The notes: generated by a model from the sequence alone, not told the origin. DNA of 9,937 bases from CAYYJM01 sp964471755 (GCA_964471755.1 CAYYJM010000237.1:1-9937); one strand, 5' to 3'. Counted from the stretch's first letter, positions 1 to 7,853 are shown. Numbers and translations: made by a program.

Positions 1-264
1 CCATTTTCTCGACCGAAAGCAGGCTCGGCAGGAGCCTCGCCCTCCCGTTTCAACCCCTGATGGAACAGTCTCGGAGCCCCCTCCGTCACCGTGCTGGAAC
101 GTGTGCAGTTTCCTGCCGCCTGAGTCCACGCTTCCTTTCAACGAACGAACCGACCTCACACGGCCGGCCCGAATCGCTCCCAGGACGGCAGGGTTCGGGG
201 ACAGTCGAGTGAGGTCGATCGGCCTTGCGGCACTTGGCGTCTTCGACTCCGGCGTCAGTAGACC
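1..264. other. Non-coding flank, nothing identified
   Basis: This stretch lies downstream of the giant minus-strand gene and runs to the window edge. Plus-strand frames 2 and 3 stay open over much of it, as expected by chance in GC-rich DNA, and their translations have no recognisable motif, so I do not call a gene. I found no hairpin followed by a T-run that could end the giant gene's transcript. A short tandem AACG (acgaacgaacc near 140-150) is the only local repetition I noticed. Confidence 0.5.
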
Positions 265-3200
265 TTAGCCGCGAACCTGGTATTCAGCCGACGAGGCGAA
301 GATGATCTGGAGCGTCAGCCGGTCCAGGCCGGTATTGACCCACGCTGCCACCTCCACGGGCGAGCCCGTCGAACCACGCTTGAGCAGATCGCGGTACAGA
401 GACCCGACAAAGTTGCCGCGAACCTCGGGCGAATTCAGGATCGCCAGGGTCGCCTGGGCTCGCGTCAGCACGCCGCTGTCCAGGGCGTTGACCCAGGCCG
501 CCAGGCCGTCCGCATCCGGATCCCGGCCCAGCAGATCGACGTACAGTTGCGTGACGAAGCCCACGTTGGAGGGGAAGCGACCGGTATATTCCGCCGAGGC
601 GTAGAAGGCAGCGGTCGCCTGCTCCACCGTTCCGCCGGCCTGCATGTAGGCGATCCAGGCGGCCAGTCCGCCCGCGTCGGCACCCCGACCCAGGATGCTC
701 TGGTACAGCCCCGTCACCACATGACTCAGAGCCTCCGTGGAGCGGATGATGCCGTTGGTGACGGCCTGGATGTTGCCGGTGTTGGCCAGGGCGACCCAGG
801 CGGCTCGCTCCTCCGCGCTGCCGGTCCGATACAGGAAGTCGACGTACAGCGCCTGCACGAAGGCCTCGTTGCCGGTCAGCCTGCCACTGGGATCAGCGGG
901 ACCAGCGGCATTGCTCGGAGTGATCGGCGGATCGAAATTCCCGACCACGGGCAGAGCGTACCCGTTGCCGAAGTTGTAGGCCTGATCATTCCCGAACGGC
1001 GCGGGAGTGAACGGGTGATTCAGCGTACTCACGGTGCCGGCAACGGCCGGTCCCGTCGAGACCAGGAAGAACCACTCGGTCTTCTCGCTGCCATCGGGAT
1101 TGAGGCTGCCAGGCACGTACACCCCGATGTCGGTGATGCCGTCGGCGTTCATGTCCGCCGCGACCGGCTGCTCGGTGACGCCGGGGATCTCAAAGCCGAT
1201 CGTGGCGATCTGGGTATCGACATTGCCAGTCAGCCCACCGATGGCGAACAGGTCGAACTGGAACAGGTTGGCGTCAGGCTGGTAAGTGCCCAGGTCATCG
1301 ATCCCATCACCGTCGAAGTCGCCGACGATGGGAATGCCCCGCAGGTTGCCCGTCAACACGGTGTCACCCGGGACGCTCAGGTTGTTGTCGCCGTTGGTGT
1401 CGAGATACCAGGTCCCGCCGGTGAACAGGCCGATCTCGTCACCGGAATGCAGGCCGGTGAAGTTCCCGGCCACGGGGTAGGCGTTGATCTGGAAGCTCGG
1501 CACGATGGCCTGATCGGCAACGCCATCGTGGTTGTAATCGAGCAGGAAGCGGAAGACGCCGTTCGCCTGTCCGTAGGCCCCCAGTTTGTCGAAGCCGGAC
1601 GCGATACCGCCGACGGGGGCGAAGTTGCCCGCGAAGGTGCGGTCGCTGACGATGCCGATCTTGAACGACAGATCCGTGTTGACGGCATCGCCGCTGCCCT
1701 GGAGATCGAAGCGGCCATTGCCATTGATGTCGATGCTGGCGATGGTGGCCGCCCAGGTGCCGATCTCGGGCCGCGTGTCGATGGTGAACCGGGCCACGAA
1801 GTTGCCGCCCGGGACGCCGTCGCCGCTCGGGAAGGTCGGCGATTCCAGTGGCTGAATCGCGTTGCTCTCGCCGTCGAGGCGATTGCCGGCCGGATCGACC
1901 AGGTTGTCACGAACCGTGAGCGTGTAGCGGTCGTCGGGCAACGGACTGGCGAAGGTCAGGATGATGGTGCCCGTCGCCGGTGCGTTGACGGCTCCCGGAT
2001 CGGGGATGAAATTGACGCTCTGGATGGCGACCACACCGACGGTGTCGCCTTGCAACAGGAAGTGACCGGGACTCTCGGCGATGGCCTCGACCAGGGCCGG
2101 GATGTTCTCGAAGCCCAGGGGACGCGGCGGCAGGTCACGCACCGCGATCGACAGCTGCCGGACCAGCGGCGTTGGCCCCTGGCTGCTCGGCTTGGGATCG
2201 AAGAGATCGAAGCCGGCCACGTTCGTGATGAACACCTTGGTGACCTGTGGCCCCGTCGAGTCGAGCAGGATGTTCAGCACATCCTGAGACTGCTTCACGT
2301 TACCGGCGAGATCCTCGGCGGTGACCAGGAAGCGACGCAGGCCGTCGAGTGGGAACAGCGACGGGTCATTGAGGCTGATCGACGAGGTGGCTTCCCAGCG
2401 TCCGCCGGGGAACTGGTTCGTCCCGTCGATCGGCGTCGCCACGGTCTGTGCCAGCAGGACGTCACCGAGATCGACCACATTGTTGAGGTTGCGATCCGCG
2501 TAGAGGCGGATGACCGAGTTGGCCTCGGCGGCACCGAAGAACGTTGGCGTGGTGTCGTTGGTGACGTTGTCGCCGATCGCGCCGGAATCGCTGCCGGCGG
2601 CCAGGCCATCGCCCACGACGGCGGGCAGGCCGAAGAACACCGGCGGTGCCGTGGTGTCGATGACTACTTCCAGCGAGGCGCTACGCGCGCCGAAGCCGTT
2701 GCGCTGCGGGTCGGCCGGGTCGATGAACTGCACGCGGGCCGTGATGAAGTGACTGCCCTGCGACAGTGGCGGCAGCGTGAAGGCGTACACCCCTGGCTCG
2801 ACCATGATGGCGAAGCCGAGCGGCGTCTGCGGCGGCGTGCCGGCCTGCGGTGGTGTCGCACCTTCGTCGAAGACTGCGATGGCGTAGCCCGCCTGGGTCG
2901 GCTGACCGGGACCGGCCCGGAAGGGGATGGGGATCACCTCGTCCAGCGGGTTGTCCGCCGTATCGTTGCCGGGCAGGTCGTTGAGCAGAATGGCATCGTC
3001 GAGCCGGAAGAAGATCGTCGGCGTGTTGTCACGGGTCGTGTTGTCGAACTGCGAGCGGCCCGTATCGACGCTCTCGACCTGGAACTGACTGCCGACCGTC
3101 GGCGTGGCAGAGAAGCTGCCGGCAGCGAAGACGAAGGTCCGGGACGCGCCGATGTAATCGACGACCAGGGCGCGCTGTCCGACCAGCGGCCCGGAGAGGA

Positions 3201-6200
3201 ACTCGACGAAGTTGCCGTTGTAGTAGTGGTCCGTGGCGACCAGATCGGTGGCGACGCCGCTGAAGCTGGTGGCCGTCGCCCCGGCCTGGACCGTGGTCAG
3301 CGCCACGGCATCGGCCAGTTCGAGGTCGAAGGGCACCGGAGCCGGTGTGTTGATGATGGTGACGTCGTAGCTATTGATGGTGGTGTTCTCGCATTCCTCG
3401 CCCTCGCCACCCTCGCCACCTTCTCCGCCCTCTCCGCCCTCGCCGCCATCTTCACATTCAGGAGTCCGGCCGATGATACGCAGGAAGTAGATCTGCCCCT
3501 TGACGACCGGGATGCGGATGCGTTCGTTGGCCCCCGCCTCGAGTTCGCTGCCGCCGTCGTTGGTGCCGAAATCGGGACCAGCCCCGGCGATCAGGGTGCC
3601 ATCGGCGTCGTAGACCTCGATATCGAGGTTGCCGTTCCCCGGCAGGCCGGGTCGGCCGCTGGGAACACTGGCGATCTCCTGGAAGAAGACCTGGAAATCG
3701 AGGGTGCCGGTGTTCAGGGCCTCGACGCGATACCAGTCCTCGTCGGCGGGCAGGCCGGCCGCGGCACCGGGATCGATGGTCGGATCGAGGTTGATGACCG
3801 TGGCCGCCCCGAGATGGGTGGCGATGGCCCGCTGGTCGTTGAACTCGTAGTCGTCGAACTTGAAGACATCGACGACGCCGCCATCCGCGGCGATGGGCTG
3901 GATGGTCTCGATGCCCTGGTAGGTCGCCTCGAGTGCCTCCTCGTTGGCCGGGCCGATGGTGACCGAGCCGGAGTCGTTGGACGCGCCCTTGCGATGCAGG
4001 ACGAGATCGCCGGTGCCGGAGTCGATGACGCCGAGCCGGTCGCGGGTGAACTGTGGTCCGCCGAGGACGTCCATGCGCAGGCTGTTGAGGAAGACGTCGG
4101 TCCCCAGGCTGTCGGCCCAGGTGACGCTGACGATGTCGTCGCCCTCGCCGGCCTCGATCCGCGCCGCCTCGACGGTCCGGGTGCCGGCGTCGGTGACGAG
4201 GGTGTCGGTCTGGAGGATACCGTTCAGGTTGATCTGAAGAGTTGTATCGCTTGTCTGATTGACGATGATGGTATCCGCAGCCAGGGTTCCCTGGACGAGG
4301 ATGGTGTCGAAGCCATCGCCGCCGTCGTAGGTATCGTTCCTGCCTCGACCGTCAAGGATGTCGTCGCCGATGCCGCCGTTGAGGTTGTCGGCTCCAGCCC
4401 CACCGATGAGCGTATCATTGCCATCGTCACCGTTCAGGGTAAACGGGGTGTTGACGGTGACGGCCCCGGCGTCGATCCGATCGTCACCGGCATTGCCGCT
4501 GGCGGTGACGGATACGAACGAGGTGGAACTTGCATCGGGGACAGCGACGAAGGTCATGTTGTCCTTGCCGTTGTCGCCGTTGATGGTGATCGTCTGCAGG
4601 CCGGTGGGCAGGGCGGCGTTGTTGACGAAGACGGTATCATCCCCGCTGCCAGCATCGATGACCAGGTTCGTCTTGTTGCTAAACTCGATCGGTTCAAAGG
4701 TATCGACCTCGACACGTCCGCTACTGGGGATGAGCGAGCCAGCAAGGTAGGTGATCTGGTTGGCGTCCTGGAGGTAACTGGCCAGACCGGGGATACTGGT
4801 GACGTTGAAGGTCGCCGCCAGGACGCTGGTGGTGACCGGTTCGAGGTTCTCGAAGTGGACAGTCTGTGTGCCACCCGGTCCGACGATGATATCCTGGCCA
4901 GAACCCGGCGTCGCGCCGATTGCCACGGTTTCGCTGGTCTGGGTGGCACCTCCGGTCTGCACGAGATTGAGGCGGTCGAAGCCGGTGCCGCCATCGAACT
5001 GGATACCACTGGGGACGGTGATCAGCCCGGTGGAACTGTCCACGGTGAGAGAGTCGTTACCGGCCCCCCCGTTCACAGTCAACTCTGCCACATCGCCAGA
5101 CTTCAGGATGGTGGCAGAATCATTGCCGTTGTCTCCATTGATCTCCAGAGCGAGCAGGCCAGCGGCGAGATTTGCGGGCGTCAGGTTGACAGAGATGGTG
5201 TCAGCGCCGGAGTCGGCATTGACGATGACCTTCTGCTTGTTGCCGAACGAGATCTGCTCGAATGCTCCGTTAAAATCGACCGTGGAGGTGTTAGTCCCCA
5301 TAAAGGGGGTGCCGTCTTTAATGTGGATGGTGTCGTTGCCAGCGGAGGCGTTGATGGAGAACTCGGCAGCCCCCATCACGTCGATGATCGGTTCCAGGCC
5401 CGTGAACTGGATGAACTGCTGATGGCCTGCACCGTCGGAGTAGGTCACCGTGCCTTCGTCTGCGCCTACCCCGACGTCGTAGTGACCGGTGAAATGTCCA
5501 GGATCACCACCGGTGAGAATGAGCAAGTCGTTCCCCGCACCGCCATCGTAGCTGATAGCCCGACTGCCATGCCCGGTATATTCGACCGTGAGGGTGTCGT
5601 TATCATCGCCACCGTTGACGATGGCCGGGACGGTGTCTACCACCGTCATCACGTCGTCGCCCGCTTCCCCCTCGATTATGTCGAAGCCAGTCCCGCCGCT
5701 ACTGATGTGATCGTTCCCCTCCCCACCGAAGATAAAATCGTCCCCTCCGCTACCACGAACCGTGACCTGTTCGCTTCCGACGGTCAACACCACTTCCTCG
5801 AGATAGTCATCACCCTTGCCGCCTCTGATGATGTCGTCGCCTCCACCACCACGAATGGTGTCGTTGTCGTCGCCACCGTCGATAACGGCAGAAATGGAAA
5901 CGTCCTGATCGATCAGTACCGTGTCGTTACCAGCGAAGGTGTTGATATCGATCAGGGTGATGTCTGACGCAACAAAAGACCGGGTGGCACCGTTGTTCGA
6001 GACGACGATCCTGGGTTGGCCTGGGACACTGGTAGTATCGAGACTCACATGAATTGTGTCATCGCCAGAGGTTCCATTGATCTGGAGGACACCGTTCACG
6101 ACTTCCCCGATAGCCGCCGGACCCCGAACCGCCGGATCGCAGGAATTATCTTCGGCGCTCCACAACACGGTGTTAAACAGGTTGACATGACGTTCCTTCG

Positions 6201-7428
6201 GCCCACCACCGGAACCGAATGATAACACTTGACTGACTGGATTGGGGTCGAGATAAGAGACATCCGCGCTGAATCCGAGGCCTCCGATCGTTTCAAAGTA
6301 GCAGGAACTCCCGTTGATCTCGGCAGCTGAGAATTTTCCGTTGTTGTCGGCATCGACATCAGGGTCGATGTTGGCACCTACTTTGCCGGTGAGCGAAACA
6401 CTCAGATCGACGGCGTTGAGTTTGAATCCAGCGATATCGATTCCGATCGATCCGTCACCCGTCAGGCCGATACCGAATTCGACCTTGCCGTCCGTGAGAG
6501 CGAATCCATCGGTGAAATCGACCGATAGACCGATTGAATAACTGATTGTCGCGGGAATGGAGAAGCCGACCGTGGCACCTGCAGAAACGAATCCGACAGA
6601 TGCGCCGAAACCAGGCACTGGAATTCGCGGGCTACTATAGAGTACCGCCGTGATCGGGTCAGGCACGGGCGTCTCGTTGTAAGTTAGTACTCCCGTGGTA
6701 AAAGGGCCGACGCTCTGAAGTGTCATGAGCGCGTTGATCAGTTCCTGTGCTCTTGCTGTGAGTTGCCCCGCGTAATCGTTGCCTGCATTCGCCTCGGCCT
6801 GGTTGAAGTCATCGTACAGGGGAAGACCGATGTCGTAGTCCGTTTTAACCTGGTCGAGGAGCGTGTTGAAGTCGTTGCTGGTAGCGCTACCGTTCCCGAG
6901 AAGCGTATCGATGTTGGATTGAAGGTTGGGAAGATCAAGCAGAAACTTCAGTTTATCGTATGCAACGCTTACATTCGAATGTCCCTGCAGTGCTGCGAAG
7001 GTGGAGAGGATCTCTCCCGGAGTCGTCGGAATAGTAACCCCTAACGTATCGTGCGCAGCGTCTACAATCGCTGCGAGGTTATCGTCCACGAGACTTTGCG
7101 TCAGAAAGTCGCTTACAGGCCCGGGAATCGGGTTCTTCGAGTTCAGAAAATCGACGGTCTGCTTGACGACGATCGCGGTGTACTGCCTCTTGAAGAGTTC
7201 CTCAAAGTCCTCGTAGGAAGTCGCGTCCGTTATGGGGGTGGCGATGAGTTGTGCTTGCAAGGCCGTGCCCAAGCCCTGTAAATCAGCTGGGATCGTATCA
7301 ATGGATGGCGTGATCCGATCTTCGAGAACCTCGAGGCTCGGACGACGACTGTGTTTGCCCGTAGGCTTCCTGCGTGCGGACACGAGGAGATTGTGATACC
7401 AGGACAGCAGGACAGTGCGGAGTTTCAT
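265..7428 (-). CDS. Giant secreted RTX / Ig-like / DUF4214 surface protein
   Basis: Predicted surface or extracellular protein of about 2387 residues. I chose the ATG at 7428 because GGAAGGTG lies just upstream and the planctomycete export motif follows; the frame stays open 47 codons further, but that stretch is not protein-like. Residues 5-18 are hydrophobic and LEVLEDRITPS follows near 33-43. Then come: an unassigned helical region (about 45-250); a Gly-rich beta region (about 273-355); an EF-hand-like loop (359-370, DADNNGKFSAAE); RTX-like repeats (about 444-1050, continuing weakly to about 1187); a PPC-like domain (about 1188-1362, END-type start and DEDWYRV); an unassigned beta module (about 1380-1452); Ig-like domains (about 1462-1725) and a Big_5-like one (about 1729-1877); Asp-rich VCBS/FG-GAP-like repeats (about 1882-2172); and four DUF4214 repeats (2190-2387). 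Binding of calcium by the RTX and Asp-rich loops and a role in adhesion or matrix are inferred from these families. I see no catalytic motif and no C-terminal anchor. Confidence 0.9.
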   Translation of the reverse strand: MKLRTVLLSWYHNLLVSARRKPTGKHSRRPSLEVLEDRITPSIDTIPADLQGLGTALQAQLIATPITDATSYEDFEELFKRQYTAIVVKQTVDFLNSKNPIPGPVSDFLTQSLVDDNLAAIVDAAHDTLGVTIPTTPGEILSTFAALQGHSNVSVAYDKLKFLLDLPNLQSNIDTLLGNGSATSNDFNTLLDQVKTDYDIGLPLYDDFNQAEANAGNDYAGQLTARAQELINALMTLQSVGPFTTGVLTYNETPVPDPITAVLYSSPRIPVPGFGASVGFVSAGATVGFSIPATISYSIGLSVDFTDGFALTDGKVEFGIGLTGDGSIGIDIAGFKLNAVDLSVSLTGKVGANIDPDVDADNNGKFSAAEINGSSCYFETIGGLGFSADVSYLDPNPVSQVLSFGSGGGPKERHVNLFNTVLWSAEDNSCDPAVRGPAAIGEVVNGVLQINGTSGDDTIHVSLDTTSVPGQPRIVVSNNGATRSFVASDITLIDINTFAGNDTVLIDQDVSISAVIDGGDDNDTIRGGGGDDIIRGGKGDDYLEEVVLTVGSEQVTVRGSGGDDFIFGGEGNDHISSGGTGFDIIEGEAGDDVMTVVDTVPAIVNGGDDNDTLTVEYTGHGSRAISYDGGAGNDLLILTGGDPGHFTGHYDVGVGADEGTVTYSDGAGHQQFIQFTGLEPIIDVMGAAEFSINASAGNDTIHIKDGTPFMGTNTSTVDFNGAFEQISFGNKQKVIVNADSGADTISVNLTPANLAAGLLALEINGDNGNDSATILKSGDVAELTVNGGAGNDSLTVDSSTGLITVPSGIQFDGGTGFDRLNLVQTGGATQTSETVAIGATPGSGQDIIVGPGGTQTVHFENLEPVTTSVLAATFNVTSIPGLASYLQDANQITYLAGSLIPSSGRVEVDTFEPIEFSNKTNLVIDAGSGDDTVFVNNAALPTGLQTITINGDNGKDNMTFVAVPDASSTSFVSVTASGNAGDDRIDAGAVTVNTPFTLNGDDGNDTLIGGAGADNLNGGIGDDILDGRGRNDTYDGGDGFDTILVQGTLAADTIIVNQTSDTTLQINLNGILQTDTLVTDAGTRTVEAARIEAGEGDDIVSVTWADSLGTDVFLNSLRMDVLGGPQFTRDRLGVIDSGTGDLVLHRKGASNDSGSVTIGPANEEALEATYQGIETIQPIAADGGVVDVFKFDDYEFNDQRAIATHLGAATVINLDPTIDPGAAAGLPADEDWYRVEALNTGTLDFQVFFQEIASVPSGRPGLPGNGNLDIEVYDADGTLIAGAGPDFGTNDGGSELEAGANERIRIPVVKGQIYFLRIIGRTPECEDGGEGGEGGEGGEGGEGEECENTTINSYDVTIINTPAPVPFDLELADAVALTTVQAGATATSFSGVATDLVATDHYYNGNFVEFLSGPLVGQRALVVDYIGASRTFVFAAGSFSATPTVGSQFQVESVDTGRSQFDNTTRDNTPTIFFRLDDAILLNDLPGNDTADNPLDEVIPIPFRAGPGQPTQAGYAIAVFDEGATPPQAGTPPQTPLGFAIMVEPGVYAFTLPPLSQGSHFITARVQFIDPADPQRNGFGARSASLEVVIDTTAPPVFFGLPAVVGDGLAAGSDSGAIGDNVTNDTTPTFFGAAEANSVIRLYADRNLNNVVDLGDVLLAQTVATPIDGTNQFPGGRWEATSSISLNDPSLFPLDGLRRFLVTAEDLAGNVKQSQDVLNILLDSTGPQVTKVFITNVAGFDLFDPKPSSQGPTPLVRQLSIAVRDLPPRPLGFENIPALVEAIAESPGHFLLQGDTVGVVAIQSVNFIPDPGAVNAPATGTIILTFASPLPDDRYTLTVRDNLVDPAGNRLDGESNAIQPLESPTFPSGDGVPGGNFVARFTIDTRPEIGTWAATIASIDINGNGRFDLQGSGDAVNTDLSFKIGIVSDRTFAGNFAPVGGIASGFDKLGAYGQANGVFRFLLDYNHDGVADQAIVPSFQINAYPVAGNFTGLHSGDEIGLFTGGTWYLDTNGDNNLSVPGDTVLTGNLRGIPIVGDFDGDGIDDLGTYQPDANLFQFDLFAIGGLTGNVDTQIATIGFEIPGVTEQPVAADMNADGITDIGVYVPGSLNPDGSEKTEWFFLVSTGPAVAGTVSTLNHPFTPAPFGNDQAYNFGNGYALPVVGNFDPPITPSNAAGPADPSGRLTGNEAFVQALYVDFLYRTGSAEERAAWVALANTGNIQAVTNGIIRSTEALSHVVTGLYQSILGRGADAGGLAAWIAYMQAGGTVEQATAAFYASAEYTGRFPSNVGFVTQLYVDLLGRDPDADGLAAWVNALDSGVLTRAQATLAILNSPEVRGNFVGSLYRDLLKRGSTGSPVEVAAWVNTGLDRLTLQIIFASSAEYQVRG
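268..861 (-). repeat. Four C-terminal DUF4214 repeats
   Basis: The last 198 residues of the giant protein form four degenerate units beginning at residues 2190, 2237, 2291 and 2340. Each follows the pattern F/V-V-x-x-LY-x-x-(I/L/F)-L-x-R, then an AAW motif, then a helix ending in a (S/N)-x-E-(Y/V/A)-like turn. The third unit is closest to the family pattern (LYVDLLGRDPDADGLAAW). DUF4214 is known at the ends of large secreted proteins; its function is not established. The protein stops only a few residues after the fourth unit, so the repeats are terminal. Confidence 0.85.
913..1785 (-). repeat. VCBS/FG-GAP-like Asp-rich repeats
   Basis: This part of the giant protein (about residues 1882-2172) contains recurrent D-x-(N/D)-x-(D/N)-G segments: DINGNGRFD near 1899, DYNHDGVAD near 1964, DTNGDNNLS near 2011, GDFDGDGIDD near 2036 and DMNADGITD near 2092. 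Several are preceded by a P(I/V)VG or PVA strand and followed by a (T/V)YxP strand, the arrangement seen in VCBS/FG-GAP propeller-type repeats. I infer calcium binding from the Asp pattern. There are too few clear units to claim a complete seven-blade propeller. Confidence 0.6.
3403..3447 (-). repeat. 9-nt tandem repeat encoding (Gly-Gly-Glu)5
   Basis: Five consecutive 9-base units encode GGE five times (residues 1328-1342) inside the PPC-like part of the giant protein. Cys1325 lies just before the tract and Cys1346 just after it. Third-position bases differ between units (gcc, acc, tcc variants on the plus strand), so the tract is not a freshly amplified perfect repeat. It would form a flexible, strongly acidic loop, possibly closed by a disulfide outside the cytoplasm. 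Confidence 0.9.
4279..6099 (-). repeat. RTX-like calcium-binding repeat region
   Basis: About 600 residues of the giant protein (444-1050) are built from GGxGxD-type and related N-x-x-x-G-(D/N)-D-(T/S)-(I/L/V) units. The densest clusters are at about 517-597 (GGGGDDIIRGGKGDDYLEE is typical) and about 997-1047 (IGGAGADNLNGGIGDDILDG). Between them the repeats are spaced 40-70 residues apart and separated by beta-strand-rich sequence ending in phrases such as AGNDTI and GDDTV. This matches haemolysin-type calcium-binding repeats (PF00353), which fold as parallel beta rolls on binding calcium outside the cell. Confidence 0.85.
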
Positions 7429-7432
7429 GATG

Positions 7433-7440
7433 CACCTTCC
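7433..7440 (-). promoter_or_regulatory. Ribosome binding site of the giant gene
   Basis: On the minus strand the sequence reads GGAAGGTG, then CATC, then the ATG at 7428. The GGAAGG core is 6 bases from the start codon, close to a consensus Shine-Dalgarno. It decides the start in favour of the ATG at 7428 over the upstream in-frame ATG at 7569. Confidence 0.75.
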
Positions 7441-7473
7441 GTGTGGGAACGAGGGACATCGAATGAACACAGG

Positions 7474-7492
7474 CCGTGGTAAAGGTCCACGG
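7474..7492 (-). promoter_or_regulatory. Small inverted repeat upstream of the giant gene
   Basis: CCGTGG and CCACGG form a perfect 6-base-pair inverted repeat around a 7-base spacer, 46 bases upstream of the giant gene's start. It could be a leader hairpin in that mRNA or a protein-binding dyad. Stems this short are expected by chance in GC-rich DNA, so support is modest. Confidence 0.35.
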
Positions 7493-7532
7493 TAGAATGT
7501 TTCCGCCTGGCGTGGAGGTGATTCGCGCGTTC

Positions 7533-7565
7533 CATGCCCGGGCGTGGGACTACGAACCGCGGTTC
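7533..7565. promoter_or_regulatory. Two adjacent palindromes, possible operators
   Basis: CCATGCCCGGGCGTGG (7533-7548) is palindromic except for one symmetric position on each side. Five bases further on, GAACCGCGGTTC (7554-7565) is a perfect 12-base palindrome. They lie about 105-137 bases upstream of the giant gene's start, where an operator or activator site would be reasonable. No regulator is encoded in the window to match them. Confidence 0.35.
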
Positions 7566-7672
7566 CCAAGGCTCTGATCGGTGACGATTGTGGATTCCGG
7601 AACGGGAGCGGGCCTGGGCAACCTGGGTTATTCCCTCACTGTAATCCGGCCTTTTCCAATGTCAACGGAAAA

Positions 7673-7701
7673 ATCGATAATTCTGCGAATATCGATAATT
7701 C
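7673..7701. promoter_or_regulatory. AT-rich direct repeat ATCGATAATTC x2
   Basis: ATCGATAATTC occurs at 7673-7683 and again at 7691-7701, 18 bases start to start, in an AT-rich island inside otherwise GC-rich sequence. The first copy and the intervening GAATATCGAT also form an imperfect inverted repeat, and CGATAT recurs at 7709-7714. The position between divergent genes suggests a regulator-binding or promoter region; which gene it serves is unknown. Confidence 0.45.
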
Positions 7702-7727
7702 CGCCGGCCGATATCTCCTTTAGCAAG

Positions 7728-7755
7728 AGGACCAGTCCCGGGGACGGATGGTCCT
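7728..7755. promoter_or_regulatory. 12-bp imperfect inverted repeat
   Basis: AGGACCAGTCCC, a single G, then GGGAC, a 3-base bulge (gga) and TGGTCCT form an inverted repeat with 12 matching pairs. It lies 105 bases upstream of the barrel gene's start. As DNA it is an operator-like dyad; as RNA it would be a stable 5'-leader hairpin with some central pairs opened to make the loop. Neither neighbouring gene ends here, so an ordinary terminator is unlikely. Confidence 0.45.
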
Positions 7756-7848
7756 GGCAACACCCTCGAACGTGGACCTCGCGCCCCTGCTCCGCCGTCG
7801 TGTCCCCACTTACCGCCTTGCACGGCACGGTCGGTCTTTCACCCTTAC

Positions 7849-7853
7849 GAGGT
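7849..7853 (+). promoter_or_regulatory. Ribosome binding site of the barrel gene
   Basis: GAGGT lies 7 bases before the ATG at 7861, a normal Shine-Dalgarno position. It supports this start, which also gives a clean signal peptide. Confidence 0.6.

Noticed and set aside
547..5967. An 1806-codon open frame on the plus strand, antisense to the giant gene
   Set aside because: It is in codon register with the sense gene, so it stays open simply because the sense strand avoids TTA, CTA and TCA. The translation is low-complexity, rich in Arg, Asp, Gly and Val, and has no domain. The sense protein has clear families throughout.
7429..7569. A 47-codon N-terminal extension of the giant gene starting at 7569
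   Set aside because: The extension is Pro/Arg-rich without protein-like features. The ATG at 7428 has a good ribosome binding site and is followed by the usual planctomycete N-terminal export motif.
7818..7846. TTGCAC as a -35 box for the barrel gene
   Set aside because: At 17 bases spacing there is no -10-like hexamer (the sequence is ACCCTT), and it would place the promoter almost on top of the ribosome binding site.
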